A stretch of DNA of 10,591 bases, taken from contig JAEYYJ010000229.1 in NCBI GenBank assembly GCA_023430845.1, positions 1-10,591 of the forward strand, given 5' to 3'. A program made the translations under genes and the position numbers. The stretch comes from Pseudomonadota bacterium (GTDB lineage Bacteria; Pseudomonadota; Alphaproteobacteria; Rhizobiales; Hyphomicrobiaceae). Numbering within the stretch: position 1 is the first letter of the stretch; the number at the start of each line of letters is the position of its first letter. The notes beneath the pieces are model-generated. The model ran no database searches and was not told the DNA's origin. It worked only from the letters and a program-made list of their open reading frames with translations. Below are positions 7,673 through 10,591 of this stretch, one piece after another.

Positions 7673-7725
7673 CAATCTCCATACTCGGAGCAGCCCCCGG
7701 CTCCCCGCGCGACAGGTCGAATCCA

Positions 7726-9687
7726 ATGAACATGGACACAGCAGCGCGCTCGTGGCCGGAAACGGTGCTTGAGATTGCTTACTACAGTGCCGCCGCGATC
7801 TTCTTTGGCTTGCTCTTCATCTACTATATGACGGGCCTCGGTGGACCATCTCAGCTCGCGGCAACGCTGGTCCCGCTCACGTTCGTCATCTTCACGCTGA
7901 GCGCGCTGCGCGAGCACGATCTCTACCCTTCGCTCAGCCGCCCGCTGAACTATCTGATCGGTGGCATCTATTGCGCCATCGCCATCGCGACGGCGATCTA
8001 TATGACGGTCGAGTTCGATGCGATTGGCTTCGCCCGCGCGGGCTTCTGGAATACGCCGGACATGTTTTTCGGCGCCCTGATGGTCCTCCTGGTTCTGGAG
8101 TATTCGCGCAAGCGCTTCTTTCCGCTGTTCATCATCAATCTCATTCTGATCGTCTACTGCCTTTATGGCTGGGCGGTGCCCGGCATGTTCCGCCATCCCG
8201 GCCTCGATTGGGAGCGCGTTCTGACGGCCTCGAGCCTGGAGATGGCAACCGGCGTCTACTCACGCCTGCCGCAGCTTGCGCTCACGCTTATCGGCTCCTT
8301 CATTCTGGTGCTGAGCGTTCTGCGCGCCTTTGGTTGCATCGAATCTATCCTCAAGGCGGCCGGTCAAGTCGCTGCCCGCTCGCCACACGCGGTACCGATG
8401 TCTGCTGTCCTTGGATCGATCGGCATCGGCGCCGTAAGCGGCAGCGGTGCCGCCAACGCCATAACCACGGGATCGGCCACCATCCCAGCGATGATCGCTT
8501 CGGGAATGCCGCGCCATCGGGCGGCGGGCATCGAAGCCTCGGCCTCGCTCGGCGGACAGCTCATGCCGCCCGTCATGGGCATCTCCGCGTTCCTCATGGC
8601 CGACTTCATGGGGGTCAGCTATTTCGATGTCGTCGCGCGCGGCTACGCGCCGGCCGTCGTCTTTTTCATCGGCCTTCTCGTTGGCGTCTACCTGCTGTCG
8701 ATGCGCTATGGCGGGACCAACGGGCAGACCTTTGCCGACGAGCCCATGAACTGGGGTGACTGGGCCAACCTCGGCGCCTTCGCGCTGGTCGTCGCCGGCC
8801 TTGTCCTGCTGATGGCCATTCTCTTCATGGCGCCCATGTTCGCAGCCATCTACGTGTTCTTCGTCGTGATGGCCGTACTTCTACTGAAGCATGTGGTGGA
8901 GCTGGCGACAGGAGCCCGGGAGGCGAGCCTGAAGAGCATTGCGAGCCCAGGGCTGCGCTTCCTCGATGGCTTCAGCTCGATGACGGCCGATCTTACGCTG
9001 CTGCTCGCGACGCTCTCGATCATGACAGGCGCATTCGTCATCACGGGCGTGCCGACCAAGATCGGCTTCCTGCTCATGGAAGCGGCCGGCATCAACCTGC
9101 TGGCCATGGTGGTCGTCGCGTTCCTCTTCGGCGCCCTGCTCGGCACCGGTTTGCCACCGGCCCCCACATACATACTGACGGCCCTCGTCATCGCGCCGGC
9201 TATGATCAAGACCGGCGTCAATCCCTGGAGCGTGCACTTCTTCGCCTTCTTCCTCGCCGTGTGGGGCGAGCTGACGCCACCTACATCGGTCGTCGCAGCT
9301 GTCACTGCCAAGATCGCCGACGCGTCGTTCATGAAAACGCTCATGGCTGCGCTGACGCTATGCGCATCGCTGTTCGTGCTCATGGCTGCAGCGTTCGTCA
9401 GGCCGGAGCTGGTGGTCGAACCGGGGATGGCGCAACTTGCCGCGCTCGGACTTGTCTGCACCGCAACTGTGACGCTCATGTTCAGCCTGCAGGCCTCATT
9501 CAGCGACCGCCCCGGCGTAGACTGCGCCATCCGGCTCGCGCTCGGCGCACTCGCGATGTTCATTCTATTCTCGCCAAGCGAGGCTCTCTCCGGCATGGCC
9601 TGTATCCCGGCAGCGCTCGCCATCGCCTACTGGATCATGCGACGGCGCCAGGACGCGCCTGCGCTTACGGCGGTCAGTGGGGGATGA
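7726..9687 (+). CDS. Fused TRAP transporter permease, without DUF3394 domain (system 2)
   Basis: Inner-membrane permease with fused DctQ-like and DctM-like parts, 653 residues, about 200 shorter than the system 1 permease because it lacks the soluble C-terminal domain. The core shows GAVSGSGAANAITTGSATIP (about 235-254), GGQLMPPVMGISAFLMADF (about 276-294), LLGTGLPPAPTYILTALVIAP (about 470-490) and ELTPPTSVVAAVTAKIAD (about 515-532), matching the DctM repeat hairpins. Where system 1 has GIPTTANY, this protein has GLPPAPTY, so the two permeases have probably diverged in substrate. After about residue 540 a further hydrophobic tail of 3-4 helices ends in MRRRQDAPALTAVSGG. The ATG at 7726 has only a weak upstream ACAGG; a second in-frame ATG two codons later (7732) is possible. 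The gene pairs with the TAXI protein directly upstream. Confidence 0.92.
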   Translation: MNMDTAARSWPETVLEIAYYSAAAIFFGLLFIYYMTGLGGPSQLAATLVPLTFVIFTLSALREHDLYPSLSRPLNYLIGGIYCAIAIATAIYMTVEFDAIGFARAGFWNTPDMFFGALMVLLVLEYSRKRFFPLFIINLILIVYCLYGWAVPGMFRHPGLDWERVLTASSLEMATGVYSRLPQLALTLIGSFILVLSVLRAFGCIESILKAAGQVAARSPHAVPMSAVLGSIGIGAVSGSGAANAITTGSATIPAMIASGMPRHRAAGIEASASLGGQLMPPVMGISAFLMADFMGVSYFDVVARGYAPAVVFFIGLLVGVYLLSMRYGGTNGQTFADEPMNWGDWANLGAFALVVAGLVLLMAILFMAPMFAAIYVFFVVMAVLLLKHVVELATGAREASLKSIASPGLRFLDGFSSMTADLTLLLATLSIMTGAFVITGVPTKIGFLLMEAAGINLLAMVVVAFLFGALLGTGLPPAPTYILTALVIAPAMIKTGVNPWSVHFFAFFLAVWGELTPPTSVVAAVTAKIADASFMKTLMAALTLCASLFVLMAAAFVRPELVVEPGMAQLAALGLVCTATVTLMFSLQASFSDRPGVDCAIRLALGALAMFILFSPSEALSGMACIPAALAIAYWIMRRRQDAPALTAVSGG

Positions 9688-9845
9688 TGGCGGATAGTCG
9701 CCGCTATCACGGCCCGCATGAGGCCTCGAAGGGCCTTTCCAGCACCGAGTGGAGCTGATCTGCGCTCGCGTCCTGTTGTCGTCAGGCCGGCAATCGCGGT
9801 AGCTTGAGACCGTGAGCCCACCACGATGTCGGCTGGAGTTGGTTC
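9688..9845. promoter_or_regulatory. Spacer before the molybdenum hydroxylase gene
   Basis: 158 bp without a gene. It holds a short hairpin (9721-9738, listed separately), a small inverted repeat GATAG/CTATC just after the permease stop, and a weak promoter-like pair TTGTCG (9776-9781) and TAGCTT (9800-9805) with an 18-bp spacer. The gap is too long to assume tight cotranscription with the transporter and too short to exclude it. Confidence 0.35.
9721..9738 (+). terminator. Weak terminator-like hairpin after system 2
   Basis: Arms AGGCC/GGCCT with loop TCGAAG, then TT and CC. The stem is only 5 bp and the T-run is short (TTT counting the last arm base), so termination would be inefficient at best. 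Confidence 0.2.
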
Positions 9846-10591
9846 TTGAAGGAATTCGCATATGTGCGCCCCGCGACGCTCGACGAGGCGGTTGCGGCCA
9901 TGCAGGCCGATGGGGCACGAGCGCTCGCCGGTGGTACCGATCTCGTACCTCAGCTCCGCGAGGGCCGCAGGGCGGCCAATCGCATCGTCGACCTCAAGGG
10001 CCTTCCCGCTCTCACAGACATTACGGCTGCGTCGAAGGGCGGCCTCGTCATTGGCGCATCGGCCAGCGCGACGCGCGTTGCACGACATCGCGCCATCACT
10101 GCCGATTATCCGAGTGTCGCCCAGTCGGCGCGCCTGATCGGCAGCCTGCAGGTGCAGAACCGCGCCAGCCTTGGCGGCAACATATGCAATGCCGCACCTT
10201 CGGCGGATTCCGTGCCGGCACTGATCTGTCATCACGCGACAGCGCGCATCGCTGGTCCGGATGGGGAGCGCGAAGAACTGCTCGAGGCCTTCATCCGCGG
10301 GCCCGGCAAAACGAGCCTCCAGCCGGGTGAGCTGCTTCTTTCGATCGTCCTGCCGCCGCCGATGCCGCGCTCGGCAGCACATTACCTACGCTTCACGCCG
10401 CGGCGCGAGATGGACATCGCCATTGCCGGCGCGGCGGCCTGGATCCGCCTGGATGAAAATCGCAGCATCGATGATGCGCGCATCGTCCTGGCCTCAGTGG
10501 GGCCCGTGCCGATCCGGGCGACTTCGGCCGAGCAGGCCTTGCGCGGCGAGCGTCCGACACCTGCGCTGTTCGAGGCTGCCGGACACCATGC
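9846..10591 (+). CDS. FAD-binding (medium, CoxM-type) subunit of a xanthine dehydrogenase-family molybdenum hydroxylase, partial (3' end off the right edge)
   Basis: Flavoprotein subunit that carries electrons from the molybdenum and [2Fe-2S] centres to an external acceptor in enzymes such as CO dehydrogenase, xanthine dehydrogenase, 4-hydroxybenzoyl-CoA reductase and nicotinate or isoquinoline-type hydroxylases. The frame reads 248 codons to the edge without a stop, of about 280-290 usual. It shows the FAD-site motifs ALAGGTDLVPQLR (26-38) and ASLGGNICNAAPSADS (107-122), plus the late motif TPRREMDIAIAGAAAW. The family start (KxFxYxxPxxLxEA) fixes the N-terminus at KEFAYVRPATLDEA, so the start codon is TTG at 9846. 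TGGAG lies 7 nt before it; no ATG or GTG is in frame upstream before the stop at 9813. GTG at 9864 would cut conserved residues. The exact substrate needs the molybdenum subunit, which lies outside the window. Confidence 0.9.
   Translation, partial: MKEFAYVRPATLDEAVAAMQADGARALAGGTDLVPQLREGRRAANRIVDLKGLPALTDITAASKGGLVIGASASATRVARHRAITADYPSVAQSARLIGSLQVQNRASLGGNICNAAPSADSVPALICHHATARIAGPDGEREELLEAFIRGPGKTSLQPGELLLSIVLPPPMPRSAAHYLRFTPRREMDIAIAGAAAWIRLDENRSIDDARIVLASVGPVPIRATSAEQALRGERPTPALFEAAGHH

Noticed and set aside
6625..8196. 523-codon open frame on the minus strand, across the system 2 TAXI gene and the start of its permease
   Set aside because: Spans two real genes and the hairpin spacer between them, and is rich in Arg, Glu and His with no recognisable domain. 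Shadow frame.
9627..10382. 251-codon open frame on the minus strand, over the spacer and flavin-subunit gene
   Set aside because: Antisense to a conserved FAD-binding domain; no family motif.

Overview
The window is a GC-rich stretch from a proteobacterium, most likely an alphaproteobacterium (inferred from the high GC, the CioA-type bd oxidase and the paired TAXI-type TRAP transporters; no rRNA or other taxonomic marker is present). It holds six protein genes, two of them cut by the window edges. I see no tRNA, rRNA, CRISPR array, insertion sequence or phage gene.

Left part (1-2215, minus strand): a cydAB-type operon for a cytochrome bd quinol oxidase. CydA has the short Q-loop of the CioA (cyanide-insensitive oxidase) branch. 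CydB overlaps the cydA stop region and runs off the left edge. A 330-bp divergent spacer (2216-2545) separates it from the plus-strand genes.

Middle and right part (2546-9687, plus strand): two complete tripartite TRAP transporters of the TAXI class lie in tandem, each as a periplasmic binding protein followed by a fused permease. System 1 (2546-6171) has a cysteine-bearing TAXI protein and an 857-residue permease with a C-terminal DUF3394-like soluble domain. System 2 (6595-9687) has a divergent, cysteine-free TAXI protein and a 653-residue permease without that domain. The two are clearly not a recent duplication. In both, a strong GC hairpin without a U-tract sits between binding-protein gene and permease gene. 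System 2 has its own predicted promoter, with a 15-bp palindrome over the -10 region, in a 423-bp spacer.

Right edge (9846-10591, plus strand): the start of an FAD-binding (CoxM/medium) subunit of a xanthine-dehydrogenase-family molybdenum hydroxylase, with a TTG start. The large and iron-sulfur subunits are expected just beyond the window. A working picture is that one or both transporters import a carboxylate or heterocyclic/aromatic acid that the hydroxylase oxidises, with electrons entering the quinone pool. This link is inferred only from gene order.
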